Notes: generated by a model from the letters alone, not told the origin. A stretch of 64,000 nt of DNA from Arhodomonas aquaeolei DSM 8974 (GCF_000374645.1 NZ_KB894801.1:186001-250000), one strand, 5' to 3'; positions 39,931 to 50,447 are shown, counted from the first letter of the stretch. Numbers and translations are program-made.

Positions 39931-41208
39931 CTATGGTAGCAGCCTCCGGTGCGCACGGAGCACGTCCTCCGCCACACGGAACGAGCCGAAGGCGATGACC
40001 CGGTCGCCGGGCCCCAGGCTGCCGTCGAGCTCCCGCATCAGCGTATCCACCGGCGCGCAGCGTCCGACGCGGCCACCGGCCTCGCGGATCAGGGCGATGA
40101 GGTCCTCACTGCGCCGCGCCGACGGATCGTCCAGTGCGAGCACGTGCCAGACGTCGACCGCGTCGTGTAGCGCCGCGACGACACCCCCCGCATCCTTGCG
40201 GGACATGATCGCGAACACGGCATGGGTACGGCCCGGGCCGGCTCCCGCGCGCAACCGCTCGCCCAGAGCACGGGCGCCGTCGTGATTATGGGCAACATCC
40301 ACGTACCACGGCACCGCCCGCTCCAGGCGCTGGAACCGGGCCGGCGCCGTGGCGGCGCCGAGCACGGCCGCCGCGGTGGCGGTGTCCGGCAGCCAGCTGT
40401 CACCGAGCCGGCGCAGCGCAGCGACGGCCGCCGCCGGGTTCGCGAGCAGCGCCGCCGGCATGCAGTCCGGCCGCGGGATGGCGTCAAGCGCGCCGGAGGC
40501 GTCCTCGTAACGCCAGTGGTCGGCGCCCGGAGTGGCCGTCACGGCACGGAAGGTCTCTCCGATGCGCTCCACCGGGCAGTCCTGCGCCGCGGCGGCGGCC
40601 AGCACGCTCGTCGGCGGGTCCGGGTCGGCGAGCACGAGCGGCGTGCCCGGTCGGAGGATGCCCGCCTTCTCGGTGCCGATCGCCTCGCGGTCTTCGCCGA
40701 GCCACTCCGTGTGATCTAGGCCCACGCTGGTGATCACCGCTACCGTCGGGGCCAGGACGTTGGTCGCATCCAGGCGCCCGCCGAGGCCGACTTCGAGGAC
40801 CCACAGGTCACAGCCCGCCTCGCGGAAGCACCATAGCGCCGCCAGGGTCGCGAACTCGAAGTAGCTCAGGGTGACCTCGCCGCGTGCGCGGTCTATCGCA
40901 TCAAAGGCGGCCAGCAGGCGGTCATCCGATACCGGCTCGCCGTCGATGGCGATACGCTCGTTGAACGCCAGCAGGTGGGGCGAGGTATACGCCCCCGTGC
41001 TGTGCCCCGCCGCGCCGGCCAGCGCCGTGACGGCCGCCACGGTGCTGCCCTTGCCGTTGGTCCCGGCGACGGTGACCACGGGCACCGGCGGCCGGTTGAG
41101 GCCCATGCGTGCCGCCACCTCGCCGATACGCTCGAGTCCCGGATCGATCGCCCGGGGATGCAGTGTCTCCAGCCATGCAAGCCAGTCGTCGACCCGTTGG
41201 AAGCGCAA
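39931..41208 (-). CDS. folC: Bifunctional folylpolyglutamate synthase / dihydrofolate synthase FolC
   Basis: FolC adds glutamate to dihydropteroate and to reduced folates, using ATP. From TTG 41208 the product is 425 aa and begins MRFQRVDDWLAWLETLHPR, the usual family N-terminus. The longer open frame upstream is only the shadow of accD. The P-loop VAGTNGKGST lies near residue 45, and the Mur-ligase signature segments GLGGRLDATN and ITSVGLDHTEWLG are present. It follows the accD stop by 7 bp. The weak TTG start and distant GAGGG suggest translational coupling to accD. Confidence 0.92.
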   Translation of the reverse strand: MRFQRVDDWLAWLETLHPRAIDPGLERIGEVAARMGLNRPPVPVVTVAGTNGKGSTVAAVTALAGAAGHSTGAYTSPHLLAFNERIAIDGEPVSDDRLLAAFDAIDRARGEVTLSYFEFATLAALWCFREAGCDLWVLEVGLGGRLDATNVLAPTVAVITSVGLDHTEWLGEDREAIGTEKAGILRPGTPLVLADPDPPTSVLAAAAAQDCPVERIGETFRAVTATPGADHWRYEDASGALDAIPRPDCMPAALLANPAAAVAALRRLGDSWLPDTATAAAVLGAATAPARFQRLERAVPWYVDVAHNHDGARALGERLRAGAGPGRTHAVFAIMSRKDAGGVVAALHDAVDVWHVLALDDPSARRSEDLIALIREAGGRVGRCAPVDTLMRELDGSLGPGDRVIAFGSFRVAEDVLRAHRRLLP

Positions 41209-41215
41209 CGTCAGC

Positions 41216-42112
41216 TCAGCCCTCGATCGCGGCCTGGGGCTGGACCGCCGGTGCCGCCCGTCCGTTGAGCATGGCGATGATACGGGCCAGGCGCTCGCGC
41301 ATATCACGGCGGTCGATGATGGCATCCACCACGCCGTGCTCCAGCAGGAACTCGGAGCGCTGGAAGCCCTCCGGCAGGGTCTCACGCACCGTCTGCTCGA
41401 TGACCCGCGGCCCCGCAAAGCCGATGAGGGCCTTGGGCTCGGCGACGTTGACGTCTCCCAGCATGGCAAAGCTCGCGGACACCCCACCGGTGGTCGGGTC
41501 GGTGAGCACGGAGATGAACGGCACCCCGGCCTCGCGCAGGCGCGCCAGCACGGCACTGGTCTTGGCCATCTGCATTAGCGAGAACAGCGCCTCCTGCATC
41601 CGCGCGCCGCCACTGGCGGTAAAGCACACCAGCGCACTGCGCGACTCGAGCGCAGCGTTGGCGGCGCGCACGAACCGCTCGCCCACCACGGAGCCCATGG
41701 AGCCGCCCATGAACGAGAACTCGAAGGCCGCGGCCACCACCGGCACCTCGTGAACGGTGCCGGACATGGCGATCAGCGCATCCTTCTCGCCGGTGTTCTT
41801 CTGTGCCTGGACCAGGCGGTCCTTGTACTTCTTGCTGTCGCGAAAACGCAGGATGTCCACCGGCGTCACGTCCGTGCCGATCTCGCTGCCGGAGTCCTCG
41901 TCGAGGAACCACTCCAGCCGCCGGCGGGCGCCGATGCGCATATGGTGGCCGCACTTCGGGCAGACCTCGAGGTGGCGCTCGAGCTCCGGGCGGTACAGCA
42001 CCGCGGTACACTCCTCGCACTTCGTCCACAGCCCCTCGGGAATGCTGCGCGTGCGGCTCCCCCCCGCTTCGGTACGGATACGCGAAGGCATCAGTTTCTC
42101 GAACCAGCTCAT
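41216..42112 (-). CDS. accD: Acetyl-CoA carboxylase carboxyltransferase subunit beta AccD
   Basis: AccD with AccA transfers the carboxyl group from biotin to acetyl-CoA in fatty acid synthesis. From ATG 42112 (GAGGAG upstream) the product is 298 aa. The N-terminal zinc ribbon C-E-E-C and C-P-K-C is complete (around residues 32-54). The crotonase-like carboxyltransferase core carries [19 protein letters not shown] and [19 protein letters not shown]. The start is 10 bp after the trpA stop. The C-terminus is slightly extended past NGRAAP. Confidence 0.95.
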   Translation of the reverse strand: MSWFEKLMPSRIRTEAGGSRTRSIPEGLWTKCEECTAVLYRPELERHLEVCPKCGHHMRIGARRRLEWFLDEDSGSEIGTDVTPVDILRFRDSKKYKDRLVQAQKNTGEKDALIAMSGTVHEVPVVAAAFEFSFMGGSMGSVVGERFVRAANAALESRSALVCFTASGGARMQEALFSLMQMAKTSAVLARLREAGVPFISVLTDPTTGGVSASFAMLGDVNVAEPKALIGFAGPRVIEQTVRETLPEGFQRSEFLLEHGVVDAIIDRRDMRERLARIIAMLNGRAAPAVQPQAAIEG

Positions 42113-42122
42113 CGAAATCTCC

Positions 42123-42944
42123 TCAAGCCGTCGCCTGGCTCCGGACGTCCATGGCCTCGCGCATGCCCCGCACGAGGTCTGCCACCGCCTTGCGACCGGC
42201 GGCCGGATCGTCGGCATGCTCGCCGACCAGGCGGACGATGGCACTGCCGACCACGACCGCATCCGAGACGGCAGCGACCCGCGCCGCGGTCGCGGCGTCG
42301 CGGATGCCGAAACCGACACCCACCGGCAGTGCGGTGAGGCCCCGGATCGTGTCCACGTGTTCGGCGACATCGTCCACGTCCAGGGTGTCGGCCCCGGTCA
42401 CGCCCTTGAGCGAGACGTAGTAGACGTAGCCCCGCGCCACGTCGCAGATCGCGGTGATCCGCTCCCGGCGGGTAGTCGGCGCGATCAGCCAGATCGGGGC
42501 CAGGCCGGCCTTGCCGAGCACGTCAACGAGGTCGTGACTCTCCTCCGGCGGCAGGTCGACGCAGAGCACACCATCCACACCCGCGTCCCGCGCCTCCGCG
42601 GCAAAGGTCTCGTAACCGAGCTGCTCGATGGGATTGAGATACCCCATAAGCACCACCGGGGTGTGCGCGTCCCGTTCCCGGAACCGGCGCACGGCGGCCA
42701 GTACGTCGCGCACCGTCGTACCGTGTGCCAGCGCCCGCTCACAGGCAGCCTGGATCACGGGGCCATCCGCCATCGGGTCGGAGAACGGCATCCCAACCTC
42801 GATGAGATCCGCGCCGGCATCCACCAGCGTGTGCATCAGCGCAGCGGTCTCCGCCGGCGCCGGATCGCCGCCGGTGATGTAGGGAATCAGGAGCTTGCGC
42901 CCGGCCTCCCGCGCGCTCGTGAAACACTGCTCGATACGGCTCAT
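42123..42944 (-). CDS. trpA: Tryptophan synthase alpha subunit TrpA
   Basis: TrpA cleaves indole-3-glycerol phosphate and passes indole through a tunnel to TrpB. From ATG 42944 there are 273 aa forming a TIM barrel. The catalytic Glu lies in [17 protein letters not shown] (with the second catalytic Asp in VDLPPEE). LKGVTGAD and VGFGIRD form the phosphate-binding loops. The ATG overlaps the trpB stop by 4 bp (ATGA), a common coupling that keeps the subunits equimolar. Confidence 0.96.
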   Translation of the reverse strand: MSRIEQCFTSAREAGRKLLIPYITGGDPAPAETAALMHTLVDAGADLIEVGMPFSDPMADGPVIQAACERALAHGTTVRDVLAAVRRFRERDAHTPVVLMGYLNPIEQLGYETFAAEARDAGVDGVLCVDLPPEESHDLVDVLGKAGLAPIWLIAPTTRRERITAICDVARGYVYYVSLKGVTGADTLDVDDVAEHVDTIRGLTALPVGVGFGIRDAATAARVAAVSDAVVVGSAIVRLVGEHADDPAAGRKAVADLVRGMREAMDVRSQATA

Positions 42945-44173
42945 AGCTCCATCCCCTGCAGCGCCGCCACGGTGTTGATGTCCTTGTCGCCGCGGCCGGA
43001 GAGGTTCACCACGATGTGCCGGTCGCGCTCCATGCCGGCGGCGAGCTCGCGGGCATACGCGAGTGCGTGGGCCGTCTCCAGCGCCGGCATGATGCCCTCG
43101 GTGCGGGTCACCTCGTGGAAGGCATCGATCGCCTGCCCGTCCGTGGCGGAGACGTACTCGGCGCGGCCGGTATCCCGCAGCCACGAATGCTCCGGCCCGA
43201 CACCCGGGTAGTCCAGGCCGGCGGAGACGGAGTGAGTGCCGAGGATCTGGCCGTCCTCGGTCTCCATGAGATACGTGCGGTTGCCGTGGAGCACGCCCGG
43301 CCGGCCGGCCGACAGCGGCGCCGCATGGCGACCCGTGTCGACGCCCTCGCCGCCGGCCTCGACGCCGACGATGCGCACATCGGAATCGCCCAGGAACGGA
43401 TGAAACAGCCCGATGGCGTTGGACCCACCGCCAACGCAGGCCACCAGTGCGTCCGGCAGCCGGCCCACACGCTCGAGCATCTGCTCCCGGGTCTCGCGCC
43501 CGATCACCGACTGGAAATCCCGCACCATGAGCGGATACGGATGCGGCCCGGCCACGGTGCCGATGATGTAGAACGTATCGTCGACGTTCGCGGCCCAGTC
43601 CCTGAACGCCTCGTTGAGCGCGTCCTTGAGCGTACGCGAACCGGATTCCACCGGTACCACGCGCGCGCCCAGCAAACGCATTCGGTAAACGTTCACGGAC
43701 TGGCGGCGCACGTCCTCGGCCCCCATGTAGACGACGCACTCCAGCCCCAGGCGGGCGGCCACCGTCGCCGACGCAACGCCGTGCTGGCCCGCGCCCGTCT
43801 CCGCAACGATCCGGCGCTTGCCCATACGCGCGGCGAGCAGCGCCTGGCCCATGGTGTTGTTGATCTTGTGAGCACCCGTGTGATTGAGGTCCTCGCGCTT
43901 GAACCAGATCCGCGCGCCGCCGATCCGGTCACTCCACCGCTCGGCCAGGTACAGCGGCGACGGGCGCCCCACGTAGTCACGCAGGTCGCGGTGGAGCTCC
44001 TCCTGGAAGGAGGGGTCCTCGCGGTAACGCAGATAGGCCTCGGTGAGCTCCTCGAGCGGGGCCATGAGCAGTTCCGGCACGAAACGGCCGCCGAAACGGC
44101 CGAAGTGCCCGGTGCTGTCCGGGAATCCCGCGTAATCAGCGGCGCGCTCACCCGCCTTATTGGTATCGGACAC
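42941..44173 (-). CDS. trpB: Tryptophan synthase beta subunit TrpB
   Basis: TrpB is the PLP subunit that joins indole and serine. It starts at GTG 44173 (GAGAGG upstream) inside the 3' end of trpF and gives 410 aa. The PLP lysine is K103 in HTGAHKINN. The cofactor phosphate site GGGSNAIG and the monovalent-cation region near the C-terminus are present. The N-terminus, from the GTG to [11 protein letters not shown], is about 15 residues longer than in E. coli. It is the conserved trpB1 type, not the thermophile trpB2 type. Confidence 0.96.
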   Translation of the reverse strand: MSDTNKAGERAADYAGFPDSTGHFGRFGGRFVPELLMAPLEELTEAYLRYREDPSFQEELHRDLRDYVGRPSPLYLAERWSDRIGGARIWFKREDLNHTGAHKINNTMGQALLAARMGKRRIVAETGAGQHGVASATVAARLGLECVVYMGAEDVRRQSVNVYRMRLLGARVVPVESGSRTLKDALNEAFRDWAANVDDTFYIIGTVAGPHPYPLMVRDFQSVIGRETREQMLERVGRLPDALVACVGGGSNAIGLFHPFLGDSDVRIVGVEAGGEGVDTGRHAAPLSAGRPGVLHGNRTYLMETEDGQILGTHSVSAGLDYPGVGPEHSWLRDTGRAEYVSATDGQAIDAFHEVTRTEGIMPALETAHALAYARELAAGMERDRHIVVNLSGRGDKDINTVAALQGMEL

Positions 44174-44786
44174 GTTCAACCTCTCTGACGAATGCCTCGA
44201 TGCGGGCGTGATCCTTGATGCCGGGCGCGCTCTCCACGCCGCTGCTGACGTCCACCGCCCACGGCTGCGTGCGCTCGATGGCCTCGGCGACATTACCGGG
44301 GTGCAGGCCACCGGCGAGCACCAGCGGCCTGCCGATGTCACCGGGATAAAGCCCCCAGTCGAACGCGGTACCGGTCCCGCCGGCACCGCCCAGGGCGTGA
44401 CTGTCCAGGAGAAAGCCGCTGGCGGCGGGATGCCGCGCGGCCTGCGACACGGGATCGGGCTCGCCTTCGGCCATCGCCAGCGCCTTGATGTAGCGCCGCC
44501 CGTATCCCTCGCAGTCCACCGCCGGCTCCCGGCCGTGAAACTGGAGCATATCCACCGGCACCGTCTCCAGCACCCGCTCGATATCCGCCCTGGCTGCGTC
44601 CAGGAAGAGCGCGACGACGGTGACGAACGGCGGGAGCACCCGGCAGATCGCCGCAGCCGTCTCCGCGCCCACTGCACGCGGGCTGGGCGGATAGAACACC
44701 AGACCGATCGCGTCGGCGCCGCTCGCGGCGGCTGCCGCCGCGTCCTCCGCACGGGTGATGCCACAAACCTTGACGCGTGTACGCAC
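44157..44786 (-). CDS. trpF: Phosphoribosylanthranilate isomerase TrpF
   Basis: TrpF isomerises phosphoribosylanthranilate in tryptophan synthesis. From GTG 44786 the product is 209 aa and starts [16 protein letters not shown], with the catalytic Cys of KVCGIT. The catalytic Asp is in the [10 protein letters not shown] segment, which also holds the phosphate-binding loop. An ATG further upstream (44819) would add 11 residues but has no better ribosome site. The 3' end overlaps trpB by 17 bp. trpE, trpG, trpD and trpC are not here. Confidence 0.93.
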   Translation of the reverse strand: MRTRVKVCGITRAEDAAAAAASGADAIGLVFYPPSPRAVGAETAAAICRVLPPFVTVVALFLDAARADIERVLETVPVDMLQFHGREPAVDCEGYGRRYIKALAMAEGEPDPVSQAARHPAASGFLLDSHALGGAGGTGTAFDWGLYPGDIGRPLVLAGGLHPGNVAEAIERTQPWAVDVSSGVESAPGIKDHARIEAFVREVERVRYQ

Positions 44787-44860
44787 TATCCGGCCGCCGT
44801 GACGGGACCCGCCCGACATCAGTATGGGAAAGCCTTGAATGTTAACCCGCGGCGAACGGA

Positions 44861-45646
44861 TCACGCAAAAGCGGGCAGCGCCCCCAGCGGTGGCAGCGCG
44901 TACACCTGCGGATAGCGGACCCCCACCAGGTAAAGCCCGCCCGCCGGCGCTGTCATACCCCCGCAGCGCCGGTCCCGCGCGGCCAGCACCTCCGCCGCCC
45001 AGTCTGGCGGACGATCGCCGCTGCCGACCGCCATGAGCACGCCGGCGATATTGCGGACCATGTGGTGAAGAAACGCATTCGCCTCGATGTCCACGTAGAC
45101 GAAGCCATCCCCGCCGGAGACCGTCAGCTCATGGATCCGGCGCACCGGGTGCTTCGCCTGGCAGGCGACGGCACGAAACGAGGTGAAATCGTGCTCGCCC
45201 ACCAGGTGCGCCGCGGCCAAGCGCATCGGTTCGATAGACAGCGCCCGCCAGGTCCAGGAGACACGATCGCGGAGCAGCACCGGGCGCAGCGGGTCCGTGC
45301 GAATGACGTAGCGGTAACGCCTGGCCCGCGCCGAGAAACGCGCGTGGAAATCCTGCGCGACCGGGCGCATCCAGCGCACCCCGATCGCGGCGGGCAGGTT
45401 GGACGTCACCCCGCGGACCCAGGCGCGTTCCGGGCGTGGCACCGGCGGGTCGAGGTGAACCACCTGGTGGGTGGCATGTACCCCGGCATCCGTCCGCCCG
45501 GCACAGGTCACGGTAACCGGCGCGTCCGCGACCCGCGCCAGCGCCGCCTCCAGATCCGCCTGAACCGAGGGTGCGTGGTCCTGTCGCTGCCAACCGCTGT
45601 ACGCGCTACCGTCGTATTCGATCCCCAGTGCGATCCGCAATGCCAT
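44861..45646 (-). CDS. truA: tRNA pseudouridine(38-40) synthase TruA
   Basis: TruA converts uridines 38-40 of the anticodon arm to pseudouridine. From ATG 45646 the product is 261 aa beginning MALRIALGIEYDGSAYSGWQ. The catalytic aspartate is in CAGRTDAGVHA (~residue 51). RRYRYVI and FLHHMVRNIAG are conserved RNA-contact segments. The GGAGG is directly against this ATG, so an upstream in-frame start cannot be fully excluded, although the family N-terminus supports 45646. Confidence 0.94.
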   Translation of the reverse strand: MALRIALGIEYDGSAYSGWQRQDHAPSVQADLEAALARVADAPVTVTCAGRTDAGVHATHQVVHLDPPVPRPERAWVRGVTSNLPAAIGVRWMRPVAQDFHARFSARARRYRYVIRTDPLRPVLLRDRVSWTWRALSIEPMRLAAAHLVGEHDFTSFRAVACQAKHPVRRIHELTVSGGDGFVYVDIEANAFLHHMVRNIAGVLMAVGSGDRPPDWAAEVLAARDRRCGGMTAPAGGLYLVGVRYPQVYALPPLGALPAFA

Positions 45647-45706
45647 CCTCCGCCTGATTGCCGCCGCCATCGGGGTGCGCGACGCCACACCGCCCGCCGC
45701 CCCGGC

Positions 45707-46345
45707 TCACCCCAGCCACAGCGCCGCGGCGACCGCGCATGCTACCAGCCAGTCCCGTGCGGGTGGCGGTGACATCGACGGCAGCGTCAGCTCCGGCAGC
45801 GGCTCGTTCTCTGCGCGCTTCAGGGCGTAATCAAGCGGGCCGGCAACCGCCGCGGCAATACGCCGCCAGCGCGAGCCGCCGCCGCGGGGCGGGCGCCATG
45901 CGCCGAGCACGGCGAGACGGTCGAACACCAGGACCAGCCGCACGGCGAAGCGCTGCACGGGCAGCCCGATCCGTGCCAGTGGTGCCACGAGCCAGAGCAG
46001 GGCCGCCGCGGTCCGCTCGCGTGCGAGCCCGCCCAGGAGCCTGCGCGCCCCCAGCGCCATGACCAGAAGGATCGCCGCCCGCCGCGCCCCCTCCGAGAGG
46101 GCTGCCGCATCCGGCAGCCAGTGGAATGTCGCAGTCGAGAACCAGCCGTAGAAAACGGCAATGGAGAGGAGCAGCCAGCGCAATCGCCGCGCCGAATGAA
46201 GGACGCCGGCAAGCGGCCCGGCCGGATCCGAGCCGGCCATGAACACGACAACCAGGCCGACCACGACGGCCGCCCAGTCACCGGCCGCCATGCCCGCCGC
46301 CAGCGCGACGAGCACGACGATTCGTACCGACGGATGCAGGTTCAA
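45707..46345 (-). CDS. Uncharacterised inner membrane protein (CbiQ/EcfT-like pattern)
   Basis: This 212-aa protein has about four to five hydrophobic helices (starting around residues 8, 26, 58, 88 and a C-terminal one near 198). The middle part, PLARIGLPVQRFAVRLVLVFDRLAVL, resembles the coupling region of energy-coupling-factor T components (CbiQ/EcfT), shown here as two stretches PLARIGLPVQRF and AVRLVLVFDRLAVL. No ABC ATPase or S-component lies nearby, so the similarity is only a hint. It occupies the gap between fimV and truA on the same strand and is 9 bp from the fimV stop. Confidence 0.6.
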   Translation of the reverse strand: MNLHPSVRIVVLVALAAGMAAGDWAAVVVGLVVVFMAGSDPAGPLAGVLHSARRLRWLLLSIAVFYGWFSTATFHWLPDAAALSEGARRAAILLVMALGARRLLGGLARERTAAALLWLVAPLARIGLPVQRFAVRLVLVFDRLAVLGAWRPPRGGGSRWRRIAAAVAGPLDYALKRAENEPLPELTLPSMSPPPARDWLVACAVAAALWLG

Positions 46346-46354
46346 CCCGCGCCG

Positions 46355-49069
46355 TCAGCCACCGGAGGCGCGCAGGGAGCGGGCCTGCTCGCGCTGCGCG
46401 TCGTCGCCCTCCGCCATGACCTCATCGAGCAGGGCCTCCGCGCCTTCGGCGTCCCCCATCTCGATGTAGGCGCGGGCCAGGTCCAGTTTGGTCGCGACCT
46501 CGTCCTCCGGCTCCGCGTCCCAATCGTCGTTGTCGCCGAAATCGAATCCACCGCCGATATCGCCGTCATCCACGGACGCCGTATCGGCCCCGGTCGCGGG
46601 GGCGTCGTCACCGGCCTGATAACCTTCGTCGCCGCCGAAGTCGAGATCCCCGAGCTCCAGGTCCTCGGCCTCGAAACCGGGGGAGTCCGGCTCGCCCGGC
46701 CCCCGCTCTGCCGACGCCGCGGGCGTCCCTTCCTCCGCGGGTCCGTCCGGCGGTGTCGGGAGCTCGAACTCCAGGCCCGGGTCATCGTCAGATGGGGCGG
46801 GCACCTCGCTGTCCGACGCCTCGTCCCCGTTCCCGGACGGGGCCAACGAGCCGTCGAACTCCAGCGGTTCCAGGCTGTCCTCCACCGGATACTGACCTTC
46901 CCGGGTCGGGTCGGTGCTCGTGAAGGCGTCATCGCCGGCCTGAGTACCGCCCTCCCCCGGATCGAGATCGAATTCCAGCTCCGTACCACCCGCCGGCTCC
47001 GGTGCGGCCTGCCCGTCGTCGGCCACCGTCACGCCGGAATCCCCGCCCCCCGTCGAGGCTTCTTCCACACCAGCGGCGGTGCCCGCCGCGTGCGCATACG
47101 CCTGCCTCAACGCCTCGCTGGCGCTCTGCTCGCGATCACCGTTACCGGCCACCGGCCCGTCCTCAGCCGCCGACGTGGCCGGAGCCTGTGCCGCGGCCCC
47201 CTGCTCGCTTCCGGCAAACAGCGGATTGTCCGGCGCCACGTCCGCGGCCAGCGCGCAGACACGCCGCCATTCGGCGGAGTCCGTATCCTGTATCCGTGCC
47301 CGGAGCGCATGGGCCTCGGACTCGAAAGCGGGGCGGTCATCACGGCGCGCCAGCACCTCGAGCAGCTTGACGCGAAGCTGGGTGTTGTCCGGGTCGTCGT
47401 CCAGCGCCTTGTCCAGGACCTCCTGGGCGCTGTCGTAGCGGCCGTAGGCGATGAAGAAGTCGGCCTGCTCAGCCGGATCGCCCTCCTCCTCGATGATCTC
47501 CGGACCCTCGTTCCTGATGGTGGCGCGCTGGCTGCGGCGGCGCTCCGCCGCCGCCTGCGCCAGGCTGCGCTCGGTCTCGCCCTCGCTGCGGCGGCGACGC
47601 ATTACCAGCAGCAGCAGCACGAGCAGGAGGACCAGTCCGCCCGCCCCCGCCAGCAGGAGACGGTTCGCAAGCAGCGTATCCAGCGTCCGCTCCACCAGCC
47701 CGGTGACACTCGCCGTCTGTGCCGGTACCTCGTTGCCGTCCTGCGCGCCGGCACCCTTGTCGTTGCCGGCCACGCCGCCCCCGGTGTCCGCCTTGTCCCC
47801 GGCGTTTCCAGTGTTTCCGGTGTCACCGCCGGCCGCCTCCCGGGCGGCGGAATCCGCCGCCGTCTCGACGGCCGCCTGCCCGGAGGCGTCCCCGTTACCG
47901 GCGGGCACGGCACCATCGGCCTCGACGTTGATCGCGCTCTCGAGCCGCGCAAGACGCTGATTCAGCGAATCCAGCTCCTCGGATAGATCCTCGTTCTCCG
48001 CGCGGAGGCTAGCCCGGCTTTCCCGGGCGGCCGCCAGCTCGTTCTGCAGGCGCCGGATGTTCTCGGGGCTTGCCGCGAGATCCGCGCTGGCGAGATCCGC
48101 CGTGGCCACGCCGGTACCCGTCGGGGCGACCACGCGGAGCTCGCCGCCGGCGCTACCCGGCGACGCCTTCCCGGACTGCCCCTCGGTGGCTGCCTTGTCC
48201 CCGGACTCCGGCGCCTTCCCGGACTGAGCGTCATCCTCGCCCGCAGAGGCGGCGGAATCCGGCGCGGATGCCGTCTCCCCGGACGTCGTCTTCGCCGCGT
48301 TGCCGTTCCGCCAGGCTGCCATCTGGCGATTGAACTCCCGGCGCGCCTCGGCACGCGAGAGCGCGGTGATGGCCCCCGTCTCCGGAACCTCGAGCACCGC
48401 ACCGCGGCGCAGACTGTTGATGTTGCCGTTGACGAAGGCCTGCGGGTTCGCCTCGCGCAGAGCGATCATGGTCTGATAGACCCCCGCGCCCTCGGGACGC
48501 ACGGACTGCGCGACGCTCCAGAGCGTATCGCCGGCACCGACCGGCCCATAGGAGCCCGGTGCCGTGCCGGATGCGGGCGCCACCGCTGAAGACGGTGCGG
48601 GCTCCGCCTCCGTTTCCGCCGCGCCGCCGGGCTGCGTCGTCGCCGGTTCGGCGCTCGTCCCCCCGGAGCTGGCGTAGACGGGCGGATCCAGCAACACGGT
48701 AAACTCGCGCACCAGACTGCCCCGCGGCCACTCGACGGTGACCACGAAATCGAGGAACGGCTCCTGGATCGGCCGCTGGCTGGTGACGGCGATATAAGGC
48801 TGACCGTCGTCGCCGTCGCGGACCTCGAAATTCAGACGGGTGAGATAGAAGGGCCTGGGGACCCCGGCACGTTCGAACTGCTTCTGGCTGGCGAGCCGGA
48901 CCTCGACCTGATCCGCGTTCGCGGTATCCATGGAAAGCAGCGGAATCCGGGCATCGAATCGCTCGTTGAGGGCCGACCCCGCCTCGATGCGGCCCAGCCC
49001 GATCGCCGAGATATTCGCGGAGACCCCCGTCAGCGCAACGAACGTCGCGATCGCGATTCTACGTCGCAT
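46355..49069 (-). CDS. fimV: FimV-type pilus/polar hub protein
   Basis: From ATG 49069 (AAGGGA upstream) the product has 904 aa. Order: a signal-like N-terminus (MRRRIAIATFVALTGVSA), the FimV N-terminal domain (~25-150; GLGRIEAGSALNERFDARI and the VTVEWPRG segment), and a LysM peptidoglycan-binding motif (~173-220; PVGAGDTLWSVAQSV). A coiled coil follows near 340-385, then one membrane helix (LAGAGGLVLLLVLLLL, ~480), then a very acidic cytoplasmic region with TPR-like repeats. The FimV C-terminal domain ends the protein (KLDLARAYIEMGDAEGA). FimV organises type IV pili and polar signalling. The acidic part is unusually Asp/Glu-rich. Confidence 0.92.
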   Translation of the reverse strand: MRRRIAIATFVALTGVSANISAIGLGRIEAGSALNERFDARIPLLSMDTANADQVEVRLASQKQFERAGVPRPFYLTRLNFEVRDGDDGQPYIAVTSQRPIQEPFLDFVVTVEWPRGSLVREFTVLLDPPVYASSGGTSAEPATTQPGGAAETEAEPAPSSAVAPASGTAPGSYGPVGAGDTLWSVAQSVRPEGAGVYQTMIALREANPQAFVNGNINSLRRGAVLEVPETGAITALSRAEARREFNRQMAAWRNGNAAKTTSGETASAPDSAASAGEDDAQSGKAPESGDKAATEGQSGKASPGSAGGELRVVAPTGTGVATADLASADLAASPENIRRLQNELAAARESRASLRAENEDLSEELDSLNQRLARLESAINVEADGAVPAGNGDASGQAAVETAADSAAREAAGGDTGNTGNAGDKADTGGGVAGNDKGAGAQDGNEVPAQTASVTGLVERTLDTLLANRLLLAGAGGLVLLLVLLLLVMRRRRSEGETERSLAQAAAERRRSQRATIRNEGPEIIEEEGDPAEQADFFIAYGRYDSAQEVLDKALDDDPDNTQLRVKLLEVLARRDDRPAFESEAHALRARIQDTDSAEWRRVCALAADVAPDNPLFAGSEQGAAAQAPATSAAEDGPVAGNGDREQSASEALRQAYAHAAGTAAGVEEASTGGGDSGVTVADDGQAAPEPAGGTELEFDLDPGEGGTQAGDDAFTSTDPTREGQYPVEDSLEPLEFDGSLAPSGNGDEASDSEVPAPSDDDPGLEFELPTPPDGPAEEGTPAASAERGPGEPDSPGFEAEDLELGDLDFGGDEGYQAGDDAPATGADTASVDDGDIGGGFDFGDNDDWDAEPEDEVATKLDLARAYIEMGDAEGAEALLDEVMAEGDDAQREQARSLRASGG

Positions 49070-49262
49070 AATGTCCCTTGTTGTTGTCACAGCACCCCGG
49101 CTCTCCCGCCGGCCCCCGAACGCTGCCCGCTGACCCGGGCCCCCGTCGTGCGCGGCAGCCCCCTCGGTGGGCGCGCATCGGGTGATGCGAATGCACACGG
49201 ACGTTGGTCCCGGTTTTATCGACTGACCGCGATGGCGTCAACCGCAGACGTCACATCACGAG

Positions 49263-49295
49263 CCCTCCGCACCGCAGCCTGCACGGCACGGAGGG
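49263..49295 (-). terminator. Hairpin after asd
   Basis: CCCTCCG (49263-49269) and CGGAGGG (49289-49295) close a stem that continues inward with wobble pairs. It is just downstream of the asd stop on the minus strand and has no T-run. The remaining ~170 bp to fimV hold no gene and should include the fimV promoter. Confidence 0.4.
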
Positions 49296-49301
49296 GCCCG
49301 G

Positions 49302-50417
49302 CTAGCCTTCCAGCACGATACGGAGCATCCGCCGCAGCGGCTCCGCCGCGCCCCACAGGAGCTGGTCGCCGACGGTGAACGCGGACAGATACTCGCCGCC
49401 CATCGCCAGCTTGCGCAGCCGCCCGACCGGCGTGCGCAGGGTGCCGGAAACCGCCGCGGGGGTCAGACCCTGCTTGCTCGCCTCCGGCTCGTTGGGCACG
49501 ACGCTCGCCCACTCGTTGTCCTCGGCGATCATGGACTCGATCTCGTCCAGCGGGGCGTCGCGCGTGAGCTTCACCGTCAGCGCCTGGGCGTGGGAGCGCA
49601 TCGCGCCGATGCGCACGCAGATCCCGTCGATCGGGATGGGATTGTTGCTGCGCCCGAGGATCTTGTTGGTCTCGACCTGCGCCTTCCACTCCTCCTTGCT
49701 CTGGCCGGAGGGCATGGGCTTGTCGATCCACGGGATCAGGCTGCCCGCCAGCGGCACGCCGAAGTGCTCCGCCGGGTAGCCGTCGCCGGCCAGCGCCTCG
49801 TTGACGCGCCGGTCGATGTCCAGGATCGCGCTCGCCGGATCCGCCAGCGCCTCGCCGGCGGCGTCGCGGAGATAGCCCATCTGCGCGACGAGCTCGCGCA
49901 TGTTCTGGGCGCCGGCGCCGGAGGCGGCCTGGTAGGTCATGGGGCTGATCCACTCCACCAGGCCGCTGCGGAACAGCCCGGCCATGCCCATGAGCATGAG
50001 ACTGACCGTGCAGTTGCCGCCGACGAAGGTGCGCGTGCCGTTGTCCAGGCCCTGGCGGATGACGTCGAGGTTCACCGGATCGAGGACGATGATGCTGTCG
50101 TCGGCCATGCGCAGGGTCGACGCCGCGTCGATCCAGTAGCCCTGCCAGCCGGCGTTACGGAGCTTCTCGTAGACCTCACCCGTGTAGTCGCCGCCCTGGG
50201 TGGTGACGATGGCGTCCATCGCCTTCAGCGCCTCGATGTCGCGCGCGTCGCCCAGTGGCGCGGCCCCCTTGCCCACGTCCGGGCCGGGCTGGCCTGCCTG
50301 GGAGGTGGAGAAGAACACCGGCTCGGGGATGTCGGCGAAGTCGCCTTCGGCGCGCATGCGCTCCATGAGTACGGAGCCGACCATGCCCCGCCAGCCGACG
50401 AAACCGATTCGTTTCAT
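49302..50417 (-). CDS. asd: Aspartate-semialdehyde dehydrogenase Asd
   Basis: Asd reduces aspartyl phosphate to aspartate 4-semialdehyde, the branch point for lysine/diaminopimelate, threonine, methionine and, in this organism, ectoine. From ATG 50417 (AGAGG upstream) the product is 371 aa, beginning [17 protein letters not shown] with the NADP-binding glycine loop. The catalytic cysteine is C136 in GNCTVSLM, as in E. coli (C135). [16 protein letters not shown] holds the catalytic-His region. It follows leuB on the same strand, 108 bp apart with a hairpin between. Confidence 0.95.
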   Translation of the reverse strand: MKRIGFVGWRGMVGSVLMERMRAEGDFADIPEPVFFSTSQAGQPGPDVGKGAAPLGDARDIEALKAMDAIVTTQGGDYTGEVYEKLRNAGWQGYWIDAASTLRMADDSIIVLDPVNLDVIRQGLDNGTRTFVGGNCTVSLMLMGMAGLFRSGLVEWISPMTYQAASGAGAQNMRELVAQMGYLRDAAGEALADPASAILDIDRRVNEALAGDGYPAEHFGVPLAGSLIPWIDKPMPSGQSKEEWKAQVETNKILGRSNNPIPIDGICVRIGAMRSHAQALTVKLTRDAPLDEIESMIAEDNEWASVVPNEPEASKQGLTPAAVSGTLRTPVGRLRKLAMGGEYLSAFTVGDQLLWGAAEPLRRMLRIVLEG

Positions 50418-50447
50418 GTCTACCTCTTCTGAATGGCTTGTCACTGG

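Noticed and set aside
41209-41556. A longer FolC reading frame reaching into accD
   Set aside because: Those residues are a shadow of accD in another frame. FolC clearly begins at MRFQRVDDW.
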